Origin: Baylisascaris procyonis
Lineage: Eukaryota; Nematoda; Chromadorea; Rhabditida; Ascarididae
Direction of reading: 5' to 3'
Length of the DNA: 64,000 bases
Assembly (NCBI GenBank): GCA_037389465.1
Contig: JAZARR010000159.1
Coordinates: 558,001 to 622,000 of the forward strand
How positions within the stretch are numbered: the first letter of the stretch is position 1; each line of letters begins with the position of its first letter. The position numbers and the translations under genes are program-made. The notes below the pieces were generated by a model. It ran no database searches. It was not told the origin of the DNA and was given only the letters and a program-made list of their open reading frames with translations. Shown here piece by piece: positions 37,224 to 50,400 of this stretch.

Positions 37224-40200
37224 GACTTCATTTTGAAGAAGCGAACAGAACGAGCAAACACAAAGTCAACAAATATCAGGCTTTGATGTGCTAGTTGATA
37301 AAGGCACTTCAACGATTTCGACAATTTTTAGGCGAAGGATGAAGGAAGAGGGTGGGGAATGGCTTGTGACTCGACTCCTGGGGAAGTGAGCGTTGCAGAT
37401 TGACGTTTGCTCCCCTGAGACGAGCCATTCTCTTTCCACGATCTGATTTCTCTTTCTGCTCTGTTTTCTCCAGCCGTACTGTCGGGACGCGCCACGTTTC
37501 TCTTTTGCTGAAAGAACACCATTTCATCGTAATGCAGGTCAACGGTCGGCGGGTCTTATAATCGGGCATAGGTGGGCAGAAGGGGGAGAGTGTAGAGCGA
37601 CGTGAATACGTCCGTCCCAGTGACCTAGATGCAGTGCTGACCCATGCCCTTTGACGCACCCACACCAATTACGACACGCACGTGTGCAAGAGAACGCCGC
37701 CCAGCCGTTGCAGTGCACGCTCGATTTCCGTTTCGTTCACTCTGCTGCTTCACTTTCAATTTATGTGCCACTGATTTCCGACCTTCTTCTCTCGCCTACT
37801 CTTTCCCACAGCTGGGCAACTTTTACAGCCTTAGCGTTAACGCATCGGTTTGATCGTACGCAACAGAGGCAGATGCGGAGTTCTTTTTTATAGAAAGAGG
37901 TCTTTAAGAAAACCCCCGACTGTTGCCAAATACCTCCGTTAGTAGCAATGAATGAAGCGCTCACTCGCGAATCTGCATCCAGATAGTAGAGATGGCTTAC
38001 CTCGTTATTGATTTCAGCATATTTTACTGCAGAATGACGGTACTTCCACTGGCAATCCATCTGTGTAAATCTGTTAGCTTCGTGGTGGTTAAAAGCAATG
38101 TTGCCATAGATGGAAACGGAGTTTGCAGCTCGAAATTCGATTACTATACGTCGCATTCTTAACACAAATGCGAAAGTTGGCTTTGCCAAATGGAAATAGC
38201 ATCAGTTGAACAAAGGTTTCTATTATGAAATGCAGTTAACTTCTAGATTGCTGAGATCTTCACATTCATATTTCAACACAGTGAATTGTAATGCACCGGT
38301 TGGTCGAATCCCCATTCTTAAGGGAGTTGGAGAATTTTCGAGGACGAATATATATCATTTGATATGCAACTTCTGTATTTGCGCGAGTGCTATTAACACT
38401 TCTTGCTGTGATTTGTCAGCAAAGCTAGTTTGCATGCTTATTTCGTTCTCTATATACCACAGGCAGTTTACTTTAATCCACTGCAAATCACCAAATCACC
38501 ATAAGGTGCCACCTTCTATTCATTCTTTATCGGAGGGGAGGTTGTAATTTTTCTCATCTTTCGACGGAGGAAAGGGGTTGGAGGGGGCAGTGAGCTTAGA
38601 GGGCGAACAATAGATGCTATTCACACAATCGCAAGAGGAATGAGTCTCGTCTTGATGAATTCGTTAGAAAGAAGGAACATGTGTATTTGTTAAGGCAGTT
38701 TGTGAATGCTAGAAATTAAATGAATTGTATTAGCGGTCAGTCGTTTTTTTGAAGGGAAAGGGGAGGGGGAAGTGATTGCCTCCATTTTTCCAGCTCTGAG
38801 CTCAATGTTGACATTGTAGGAACGGAATTTAAAATGAAAGATGTTTAATTAAACGATTTACGCAAGACCGAAGCTGTTAAGATTCTCTTTGCGTAGCCGT
38901 CGCTCGTCGACGAAAATGAGTCCTGGCTGTCATCCGGGTTAAAGTTTTTTTCAAGACTGGTTTATGGTACTAATTTGCGACTGCACTTCTCTACTTTTCA
39001 AGACGTAAGGTTCTTCTAAGTTTCTACGAAAACATCTTCATGAATGTACTAAGAAGTAAAGTTTTCAAAGCTTATCAATAAAAACTTCAAAACCGGAAGT
39101 GACAGAATAGAACACGTGAAGTTGCGTAATCACATTTGCATTTCCAATGCCTGCCATTCATCGTGAACAAAAAACGTGAAATTCTATCACTGGTGGGAGA
39201 TGGAAGAGGGGCTGAACTTAGTGTTCCAGTTGGAACGTCCCTTAGAGATCTAACTCTGAAAAAAACTCGCTCGTTACACAAAAATGTCAAGACCTTGAAC
39301 CACAAATGGATTCCAAAGTTTTTCATAAAATATTAGAGGCAGGTGTGTCACAACTCGTTTCTTGTAAAAAAACTCGTTGTTGGCCAGTGTTGCTAAAGTT
39401 AACGAATGACAGAGTAAGATAGTGATAACATGCGGATGCATTTGTTTCCTAATTTCATCAAACTTGACGCATGTTATACTAATGCGGAGAATGATAGTGC
39501 TTATCCACAGAAGATTTTTGTCTACTTCGGCACTGCTCGAACCTCATCTGTTACTAGCTGAATTGTTGTGTTTAATAATACTCACTTCTTATTGCGTTAG
39601 AAAACAATTATTCTTTTCAGCTGAGCAATTTTTATCTTTTTTCGTTTTCTTTTCGAGAAAATTCTGTGAACGCGTTCAGAAAAGTGTATGAGAACGAATT
39701 ATGAAATCCCTCTCATCGTTGTTCGTTTTCACTTATTCTACTTTATTTTCTACACATCGATGTACACTCAGCGTAATTGGGCCTTCATGATTGTTTTGGA
39801 GTTATCGAATGTTTTTGTTTTGAGAGGAAATATTTTTATTTCACAGGAAAATTTAAATATTCAGTTTATGCGATAGCTATGGCAAAAACTATGTAATATG
39901 TTCACAGATGAAATTGTCCATTGATCTGTAATATTGTTCTTTGTCAAAATCTATAGCGATTTTATTGTTTGAGTATGTGCCACAAGGTGTACCCTACCAC
40001 TTAGTGTATGGTTCGGCAATCCCTTTCTGTTATGAGCCTATGCCTTGAGAGCATTGCATATTTTTTTTTTTTAGTTATTTTATTTGCAGATTCAGATTAA
40101 TTTTTCGCTACTGTCACATATTGGCCAAAAACCCTTAAGAGTACATCTGAGAAAAATGTTTTTGAACAAAAAATCTTTACTACTGGGAAAGCAGTTTCAT

Positions 40201-41393
40201 AAAAAATGAAATTTATGTGCCCCAAAAAATTTTCCTCAGAGGAGAAGATAGTTTGTCTAAAATGAGATTTAACGAGAAGATTATTCTGTTCCTTTTCCAA
40301 TTTTTTTTTTCCTGACGCTAAAAATAACTACGCAGTCGTTTCCATTCGTCGGCTTATTCTTCCCTAGCATTCTTAATCTTGCCTAAATCTTAATCTTGCC
40401 TAAACCTCACATAGATATAAAACTTCCTCAAAATTGTGTCCAATTGTTAGCAATATTGCGGAAATTACTTTTTCAGCTTTTCAAACAAATTTTGGAATTT
40501 AAATATTGAAATTATCACACTGTTCATTTGCCGGAAATTTCTTGTCTTTAGTAGTTTGTACAAGTTTGTTCATAATTTACAGTATATTTCATTGCTATTA
40601 TAAGATTTTCTAGTATTTTTTCAACTTCTCACAGACTATAATTTAAATGATTTGCAACTTTAACTTTCAATTTCTCAATCGTCAATTGTTTTCATTTCGC
40701 CATCAATGAATCATGCATGTTGAATTTTGGTCACTCAAATGTTTTCGCTCAAAGGATTGCACGATTCACCGTTTTAAACAGTTGTTGAGTATGATGGAAG
40801 GTAATTTTTTGAAGTAAAACTTTACACAATTCATTCGATCCAAGCAAGATATATGCCTGATTTTACGCGTTTCTTGCATTCGCGTTCCCTTATCTAATAG
40901 TCAACGAAACGAGCCGATGTAAGTATATCTGAAAACAGTTAGCTGGCAGTACTGGTCAGCGAAACGTTTCTCCAAAAAAAGTAGTAAGTGAGGAATAATG
41001 GTTTAAATCGTACCACTTGACGCATTCAACGAGGTGCGTTGCTTTTTCAGGATGGCATGTTCATGGGAAACAGTTGGGAATAGCGTCGTATTCATTGGTC
41101 ATCGATGAGAACATTCGCTTAGTTCCCTGAAGGCGTCGAAGCGGCGACTCGATGATGCACATCCTTGTTGTGCCTTATGCCCTACTGCACTGCGGCACAC
41201 CTTTGCAACGCTGACCTCATCCTCATGCATTCTTTATTATTAACACTTGCTGCTATTGCGTACTTGCGTTCACACAGTTCATCTCTTATTTTATATGAAC
41301 GAATTTACATCGTTGAGAGTGGTCGCGCTGAATTACTTTAATTTTTTCGTTACTTTAAGTTTGATCCAGCTTCTATGTCACTGTTCAGTTCAG
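37224..41393. other. Intergenic DNA upstream of the zinc-finger gene
   Basis: No supported gene. A - strand ORF at 37309-37668 lies in a GC-richer block whose AGGGGAGCAAACGTCAATCTG-like core resembles a sequence near the start of the window (about 33-57), suggesting a dispersed repeat. A tandem AATCTTGCCTAAAyCt duplication lies at about 40375-40407. The rest is AT-rich and unremarkable. Confidence 0.45.
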
Positions 41394-41444
41394 GATCTGC
41401 TGACTGACCACTACTCTACATTCCGACGGTATTGCGCTAACTGG

Positions 41445-44400
41445 ATGGCCTCGTTGAGGGCGTTGCTTAGTTCAACTCGCGGTCCGACAGTCAACGTTAA
41501 AGAAGAGCCCGATGATGTGATCGCTATGCCGAAGAATCGAATCGCCAAACGCGCCGCATTCGAAGAATGGCATACAAAAAAATTCTGCGCTCCTGGTGGT
41601 CAGCCACAGCTACTTCCTCATGACGACGAAAATCGCCCCATCGGTGAGATGTTTTCACTTCACATTTGTGAATAGCCACTTTATCTTTACTTCTTAGCGC
41701 ATAGCATATTTTTCTTTTAAAGTTTTAATAAAAGTATTGTTAGAACGAGCTTAAGTGTAGAACACCTCTTACTGACTTCTCCTTCGTGCTAACTTTCCTT
41801 GATGTAGATCGACAATGTTCTAAACGATTAAATGTCATAATGGTAGATTAAAAACGTTAAAATTTGACGGCAATAGCGTAGCGATATATATCTGTTATGG
41901 TTCACTTCAATGGCCTTATTATCATATTGCAAACCTTCTTTGGACATATTAAAACATATATTATTATATTGTTCTTTGCTGTTCAGTTTGCCAATGAAGA
42001 GAGATATTTGAACTAGCGCTTTGCTACACAGTTTGTGCTCGAGGTAATCTTTTCGATATACACAGCACACAACTTTCCATATGAATATCCATGACCATCT
42101 AGTGCTATGTGAATTAAACATGCTTTATATAGTTTGTGTTTGGAAATCTGAATTATTATCGGGTCGCGTATGGGTGCTATTTGTTTACTCCTTGACGTGC
42201 GTACTGTATCATTTTGCACTCACGAATAGATCTCTCTCAGGAATGAATACTCTGTATCGATTTCCCCTTAGGGTTATTTCGGCATATTCGATTTGACATT
42301 TCCAATTATCTGCGCGTCTGTTGAATATCTTAATGTTTTTGATATAAGTGATATTTAAAGTATCATTTAAATGAGAACAAAACATTTATCTACAATTTAA
42401 AGTTGCAAACTATATTACTAACTCTCAGACCTTTCTTTTAATTGTGTAGTTTGATCGATTGTTTTGCAACGAACTTGGCCTTTTTTGTTGGAAAATTGCA
42501 ACCGCCTGCAACTCTTAATTTTCTGAATGTTATTTCCTCATACATATTATCCTTGAATTCAGAGTATGACATTTTAGCTGACCAGTGATGTTCAAAATGG
42601 CATAGACATTCCCATTGCCTGTTTCGTAAATCTTTGCGTCTCTCTTTCTCCATTTGAAACATCCCAGTCGTAGTTTTTTACGCAAACTTGCCACTCAACA
42701 CATTTAACCAAAATCTGCAGCTGATTATTTTTATCCAAAATTTGCAACTTAATACGACTGAGTATAGTGTGCAGAACGTTTTTTTTGCGCTTTCAGTGAT
42801 TAACAAATTGCCGAAAATCACTTGTTATATGACGAGAAGAAATATTGAGCGATAAAATTGCTAAGAACGGTTTTTTTCGGCAGCCCGTAAAGGTTGTTAA
42901 TTTGATCGGGAAATGATCAAGGACGCCAACAATTTTATGTTTTTGGGGTCGGATTTCCTAATGTTTTTCCATCTTTTGCATATTTGTTTATCGCCTAATC
43001 GCAAGTCATATAAAAATCTCCCACCTTTTCAATTGAGACGGAGAGATAGAACATTGTTGCCCCTGTGTGATTAGAATATTCTTTATTTCTTCTATCGGAT
43101 GGAACTTTGAAATTTTCATATCTCCTTTTTTTAATTTCAGGGCATAATCGATCGACTATAAGATTCAATGTATATAATTTCAGGGGAATAATTTTAGGTG
43201 AATCCTGTTGAGTACAGACTGCACCTCTTTGAATAGACGGTTTTTGACCTCTGATCTATAACTTCTAACTTTTACATATGAATATATGCAAAAAATATAT
43301 GGTGAGAAAAGTCAATGGGAACAAGATTTAGCCAAAACGTGTTGTTAGGGCTAAGTTATATAATAATAATGTGACCATTGACACACACGGAGGAGTTTTA
43401 GTGTTCATTTTTCCTTTCTCGCCGTATCGATGATCGGTGAAGCACACATGAAAGAGACAAAAATCCCTAACGTGAACCATTTTTTCGGGTCAGCTTTGCT
43501 AACATTTGAAAAACATCCCAGCTTACTTCGCCTTGAAAATTTTCGTTGCGTTTGGCTAGCCTTATCTTACAAAGGTGACACACCACTCATCGTTGTTGCC
43601 ATTATTCTTTGCTATTAAGCTTCACATGAATACCGGTTGGTAATATATTTGCAAGGATACAAGATATCAATTATTACTTTTGTTTCACCCCAATTGTATA
43701 TAGCATGATAACTGACAACATATACTTGGTTAAAGTTTACTCTTTTCTAAGGTTGTTAATTAGGGAAATAGTACCTACTGCAATCGCTCCTTCATGTCTT
43801 TGTTTCTCATCTTGTCTCTCGTTGATGCGATGCATTGCAGAGTTAATAAAACGACTGCGAGGAGACCACACCCAGGAATCGAGTGGATTTCTCTCTGCTT
43901 GTTCAGCAGGTTAGAAGAATCCACCTATTTGTAAATTATCACTTTTTTAATGTGCAATATTAGAAACATAAATTGTTATCACCTTCCCAGTTTTTGGAGA
44001 CCATTTTGAGCTAACCCACCATTTTTGACAATAATTTGTATTCATTATTCTTGATTTAAGTTTGCTCACTCTTTCAACACATTTTGAGGATGCAGTGCTG
44101 ATAGATTATCAAAGGACACTTTTTTAATACTGAGACTGAAACTTGGGCAGTAAAATAATTGGAAGCGATGTTATTCAAGTCAATCGCAACTGATGAGCTT
44201 TACTTTGGAAAAAAGCTGAGTACTGGGAATTTTCCATTTTCAGACGATTTTTCTCCAACTTCTCAAGCTTTTTATTCTTTCCAATGCCTATTTACCGCCC
44301 AGCTGCGACCCCGTTTCTTGAAAACATCGCAATTTACGACCAACATTTCCACCCCTCTTCCCTCATTTAGGTGCGGTAGATACCCATCTACGAGAATGTG

Positions 44401-47400
44401 CGTTTTCGATTGCGAAAATTTTGTGAATTAGTACTGATGCCAAATAAATACATGCAACACCTATTTAAAATCCCTTCGTTACCGCTGTTTCTCGGTTTTT
44501 GATTTTGCTGATCATAAACTCCTTTGAGTTTGTTAGGAAAAGAACCATCTTGGGCTTAAGATAGCAGAAGATACGCTCGTCAACTATTAAAAAGGTTTTT
44601 ATTCATATTCTTGGAAGTCTTCAAAGCATTTATAACGGAATTTTTTAACCAATGAAATTGCAGCATCGCCTTTTGACTCGGATGTTGGTTTTCAACGTGA
44701 ACAATTCGTTTATCTAAGGAGTATGGCTGCAAGATGCAAGGATGAATCGGTGAGGAGGATCAGTCGAGTGCTTCCAGTTGGTAAGCCCAAACTTTAATAA
44801 TTTGAACCCTCAGATGCGTCTTAGAATGAAATTCGAATATTGTTGCTGAGACCTTTCAGTAGTTTTTATCATTTATTTTCTGAGGTATTTTCTCTGTCAT
44901 TTTCGATATTTTCATACGAAGTGTTTTTTCTCGTTGTCCAGTTTCCGTTTAAGTCACAAAATTGTATTAAGCTTTCGGAGAGGACTAAATGAAACTTCAG
45001 TATATTAGTTTGTAGAGCTTCAAATAAACGTGTTTAAAATTCTGATTATTTATGCAAAGAATATTTTCGTTCTCAATGACCATCTTTTAAATTCCTTTCT
45101 ATTCTTTAAGTCTGGTTATTGGATGTGCAGGTTTTCTCCATTTCGACTTTTGAAGCCTGGTTTTATACTTCTCATTTTTTGACTATATTCTTTATTTGCA
45201 ACGTATAAATAAGGGAATGTTTTGAGCTCATTCGACAACTACGTTAGAGGGGATTTCTCCGAAATAATATCAAATCGTAAGTGAGATGAAGTAAATGGTT
45301 ATTTGAATCAGAAAGGTTTCTAAATATTACTTCAGAAGTCATCTAAAAGGTCACTCAAATTCATTGTTGTCATTATTGTATATGCTCATGTCGACAACAC
45401 GATAGACGTTTCTTGCACTATAATTTTCAACCTTATATCACTACATGTGAATGTTTATCATACATTTTATTACAGATTTTAATGGTTTTTTTGCAGTCAT
45501 ATTAGTGCATATTGGTGTTCGAGTTTTTGAGTAAAACTCAGAAGTTATCGAATGTTATTGGAGATCATTTTGTTGTAGGGTCGACGATCGACGCGGAAAC
45601 GATGCAACGTAATCTATCGTTGTGCCTTCAAATGCTCGCACCTGGTTACTTCTTCGTTCTCTCACTTGTATTACTTTTTTACTATCGCTTAACTCAAATA
45701 TAGCTTTTAAACTGTTCTAATAAGTCAGTTATGTCCGATGACAGTTATTATTGAGGTTTCTGATAGAATCTTTCAATACTTCGAAATATGTGTCATATAG
45801 TTGCAAGTGATTCATAATTTAAACAAACGAACCAATTTTGTACATGTTGTTCGGATTTTCATACACCTGATTAAGTGCTGATTCGTGTAGGATAACGTTA
45901 AATTCTGAGAATAGTGGCCATCTCTATCATCAAACAACAAAATGGATGAAATTTTTATATATGGTTGAGAAATTTTATCACTCACTCGCACTCTAAAATA
46001 TTTTGCTCGAAAAATTGTGGATATTACGAACTGAGAAAAAGAAAAGATTGTGATCCAACGAACAGCTTATGAAATCCATTTGATTTTCGATTCAAACACC
46101 CTAATCCCATCATTCCCTATTATATTTTCAAATTTAAAATAATAAAACTTATAGCGTCTGAATTTTTTAGAACGGAATATTAGAGCGATGGTTACTTTCG
46201 TGGCGATCATGCGTTTTGCTTGTATTTGCTTATACATTGCCTTATTTGATTTCTGCAAAGTATTTACCATCTAGAGCAGTATTGTGCATTGTATAGAAAT
46301 ATAGAAAGTGAACTATTGATGTCTGCGAGGAGGTTTAAGCTGCTAGTTTTGTTTTAAATAAAAAAACACGCGTAATTAAATTGAAGCAGAATTCAGCATT
46401 AAGGAATCGTATTTTCATCGTTTTTTCAAAACTTTATTTCTACCTTTATTCCAATATTATTTGAAATGCAGCGGCATTTCTCAGTATCACAGTCAAAGAG
46501 TGGCCGTTCAATTTTGTCCGCATTGCGGAAAAGGAAAATGCCTCATCGAAGAAATGTCATCGCTCGAAACATTGCACTCATCGGCTGTATTGCCTATGTT
46601 TTGTTGATCGACTTCATTTTTGAATTATATTGTTGCGCTTGTTTTTAGGGCGAACGGTGTTTTCACTGCTTGCAATTTTTGATTCTTAAACGATAATCCG
46701 AGACAACAAAAAATAAACTGTTGAAAGAAATATTCAAGCATGAATTACTCAAGAAATAACTCATTGAGAATGCTACTTGCATGTAATTCTTACGTATTTA
46801 TTTGTTCTTACAACAAATTACTTCTAAAGCAAAGAAATAGGACCACCAGCGGGACCGATTTTGTTTATGCGAGTCATGCTAAAATCTCTAGATTGAATCT
46901 TTAAGGAGCAACTGCAGCTCGCTTCTCGTATCGACATTTGCCTTCTAGTCGGCTCTCAGCATTGCTAACTTACGTATTTCGCTGGTGACAATAACGTAGA
47001 GAACTCTTTCGATTGATTCAACGCAAGTTGAACTGAAGATGGGTACGAACGAAATTATTGGGTAGTTTAGAGGGTATTGATGTTGCTAAGTTTAACTATT
47101 ACGTTCCGTTCCATTCGCCCTATTCATTGTTTATTTTGGATGTCTAATCTCAAAGATTTAATTCAGCGGTGAATCCATCGAGTAGCTGGACGTATGAAAG
47201 TGTACGATTACGTGAGCGGTCAACATCGCCCACAACGATGGGAAAGGACAACGGACGAAATGAAACGCTTTGCGATGGAATGGCAAGGAAATTGACTGCG
47301 CCTAAGCTGTCTCGCCATAATGATGCAGCTTACTATCCGAACATTCAATGCATTCTATGCAAAGAATGGGTATGCTCAAGAAATAGGTATAATATTGCTG

Positions 47401-50400
47401 TCGTCTTTCTGTCAACCTTATAAATGAAAATTTTTCTATTTCGAATTCTGTCTAAAGAGTTTCAATTCCAATCCGAATCCAAAAGTGCAATAATTTTTTC
47501 GTAATTTTTGTTTTCTGAAATCTGAAACTATGAGTCGTATTGTGACTGGATCAGACCATTGAAAAAAATGCTAGGCACAAGCTCAGTATAAAACACCCTG
47601 CGGTTAATGGAAAGCTGTGTAGGCGACAACAAACAATTTCAGATATATGCATATCGAGTCACATCTACAGTATCGACCGTATAAATGCAGCGTTTGCGGC
47701 TACGATAATCGCAAAGAAATCTTCATAAGTTTGCATATTAAAAAGACACACGGAGGAGCAGCCACTGTTGAATACAAACCTGATCCAGAACTCGAACATC
47801 GGTTTGTATTACTATGATTTGTTTTGTTTCATTTTCACATCAGTGCTGTTTTACAGTTATTCAGATCCTCTATTTTCAATGAAATTATTTAAGGTATATT
47901 ACATCGAAAAAGTTGAAAATAAAGCGAGCAATTCACAAATGAGAGCTGGCTCCTTTGAGAATTTGAGTAGTTGTCACTGTTACACTAGCACATTAAAACG
48001 ATGACTTTATATAATCGTTTGCTAATAGAGTTTTAGTACATTACTTACGAGAACCACTTTTTCGGCCCTCTTTCCCTCTCCCCCCTTCCACTCCCATTCC
48101 TCTTCATCCACGTGTTATTTAAAGTGCATCTGCGATGCATACGTGATTTACTTCAAGGAAACATATAACTACAACTGTATGGGACTTTCAGAGCGTGGGT
48201 TATGGCCGAGCAGTGTCTTCAACATACTCGTGAAGTGCTTCAGAAAGCTCATGAGCACACAGAAATAATAAACGATGAAGGTCCGTCCGCATTATTCCAG
48301 GACGCCTGTGGTACTATAACTGAAATCCGCGATAAAGTTGACGAGGAATTCATCACAAAATACGCATCTCAGGTTTATATTCAATCCCGGGATTTGCATC
48401 AATTTCCGTTACTTCAAGAAATGAGTCTATTCAAAATGGTGCTCAAAATTTTATACATCTAATGCTAAATGGAATCTTCATAAGATTTACGATAAAACAT
48501 AAAAATCAAAAAAAAAGAAAACTAGCTATCTTACAGACGAGCTGCTTCCATCTTTAGCGAACGCTCATTTTATCGAGCCTGCCGACTTGCATAAATTTTT
48601 ATAGTACCGACCGAAGTTATACAATTCGCAGCGGGCAGAGAAGAGTCTTGTTATCGAAGATTCGTTGAAGATGGGCATCGTCCCCGACTTTACTGAAGTA
48701 TTCAGTCGAGAGGTGCAGTGTCAGGTAAGCTTCTTCAGTATTATTGTTAGATCTCTTTTTTGATGTTTTGGCACTTCATTTGCAGAAACTAAAGTAGGAC
48801 GATCATATACGTACTAACTGTGCGTGAGCGGTGTTGCGCAACTGTCCAGTGCTTTTAACTCTCGAACTCAAAAAACTTCTATGATACGACGTGGTGGCCT
48901 GGGCTTTTTGGCTGATAACCAGACTGTTCCGTTTCAAAATTGTGTTCTTAAAATTTACAAAAAGCAGCGATTCGCCTCATGATAGGTCATTTAGTTTGTC
49001 AATGATCAGTGAAAGTTTTCTATAGGTTACTTTCCTCAGGGCTGTAGAGCGACTGAGATATTATGAGCGCATTTATAGTCTCTGAGTTTTTAACGAAGAC
49101 GTTTATGGGGTACTGTTGTGAACCGGTTAAATGACAAAAAGCACTTATCATATCGGCCTCTTGATCGTTTCGCCACTTGTTTTCTCCTCTCTTTTTTTTT
49201 GATACAGAAAGAGGGAACAATTCTGTTATAGCTTCGTTCAATACTGCTCTTTTATGGTACGTTTTGCTTTTGTTACTTTATTCCCTTCATAACATTTTTC
49301 TGTTGCCATCTGCGGTTCTTAGTTGTCAAGCATTTGGCCATGAAAGTAAACTTTAAGATGAACTTAGTGCGTACTTCCAGGAAATTATTTCTGTGCTCTA
49401 TTGCAGTTATCGTATATATGCAGTATCTAGAAATTGGGAAGGAGAGTAGATGATATAAAATAAGGGAGCTGTAATGCAAAAGAATTTAGGTCTCTTTGAA
49501 GAGATCTACAAGATTGCTCTTTGTGGATATAATAGGTATGCGATGGGTTCGTTATTGGACACGTTGGTGTTTTGGAGGAACATGCTCGCTCTCATCTTTC
49601 ACAGCCATCCTACCGGTAAAGTCATTGTATTTCTTCATCCACATATCTTAATACTGTGAATAGTGATCCGTCTTTCTGTTGTACTGGAAACGAAAATTGC
49701 TAATGTTATGTTCACCTGTTTGTTTGTTTGTTTGGATGATCCCTTATACTAAATCAAAATTAGGGAACTAGGTGTGCAAGTATTGTAGACTTTATTTGAT
49801 CCACTAGTCGAGTTGCCTAACACTTTTTCTTCGAAATGAGTGAAGGTTTTGATTTCGACTCCAGCAGGGATTATTTTTGCGTCAGAAGATATCTTCGTGA
49901 TGCACAGAGGTATTTTATATCTCTATTTCACATATATAACGTTGACGTCTTTTTCCTTTGCTCACAAATTTTCCATAGATTTGCCGAAGGTCGAGATTTA
50001 CAATCGGTTCTTTGTAAGAATTCACACATTGCGCTCCGCCTCTGTAGAACATTCCTTGAGTTTTTTGCCTTTTTTTTCGAGCAGCGAGTAAATAAGATAG
50101 CGAGTTTTTTTGAGTAAATAAGACGCTTTGTGTTGTGCATATGCTTTCGCACTGGTCGTCCCAGTATCGGTTCTGCTAGAAGCTGACATTCATTTTTGGG
50201 GAGAACTTAAGATATGATGACTTTTGTGGGTTTTTCCTTTTATTGTTTTAGCTGCGTGAAGACAACGTTCCCCATCTTTTGCTAATGATAACAAATACCA
50301 CTGTGGTAGCGATATTTCTTTACGTCTATATATTTGGCTAGAAGATGTGAGTGCACGAAACGCTAGGCTGCGAGATTTGTTGCAGTTGCTCGATTGACGG

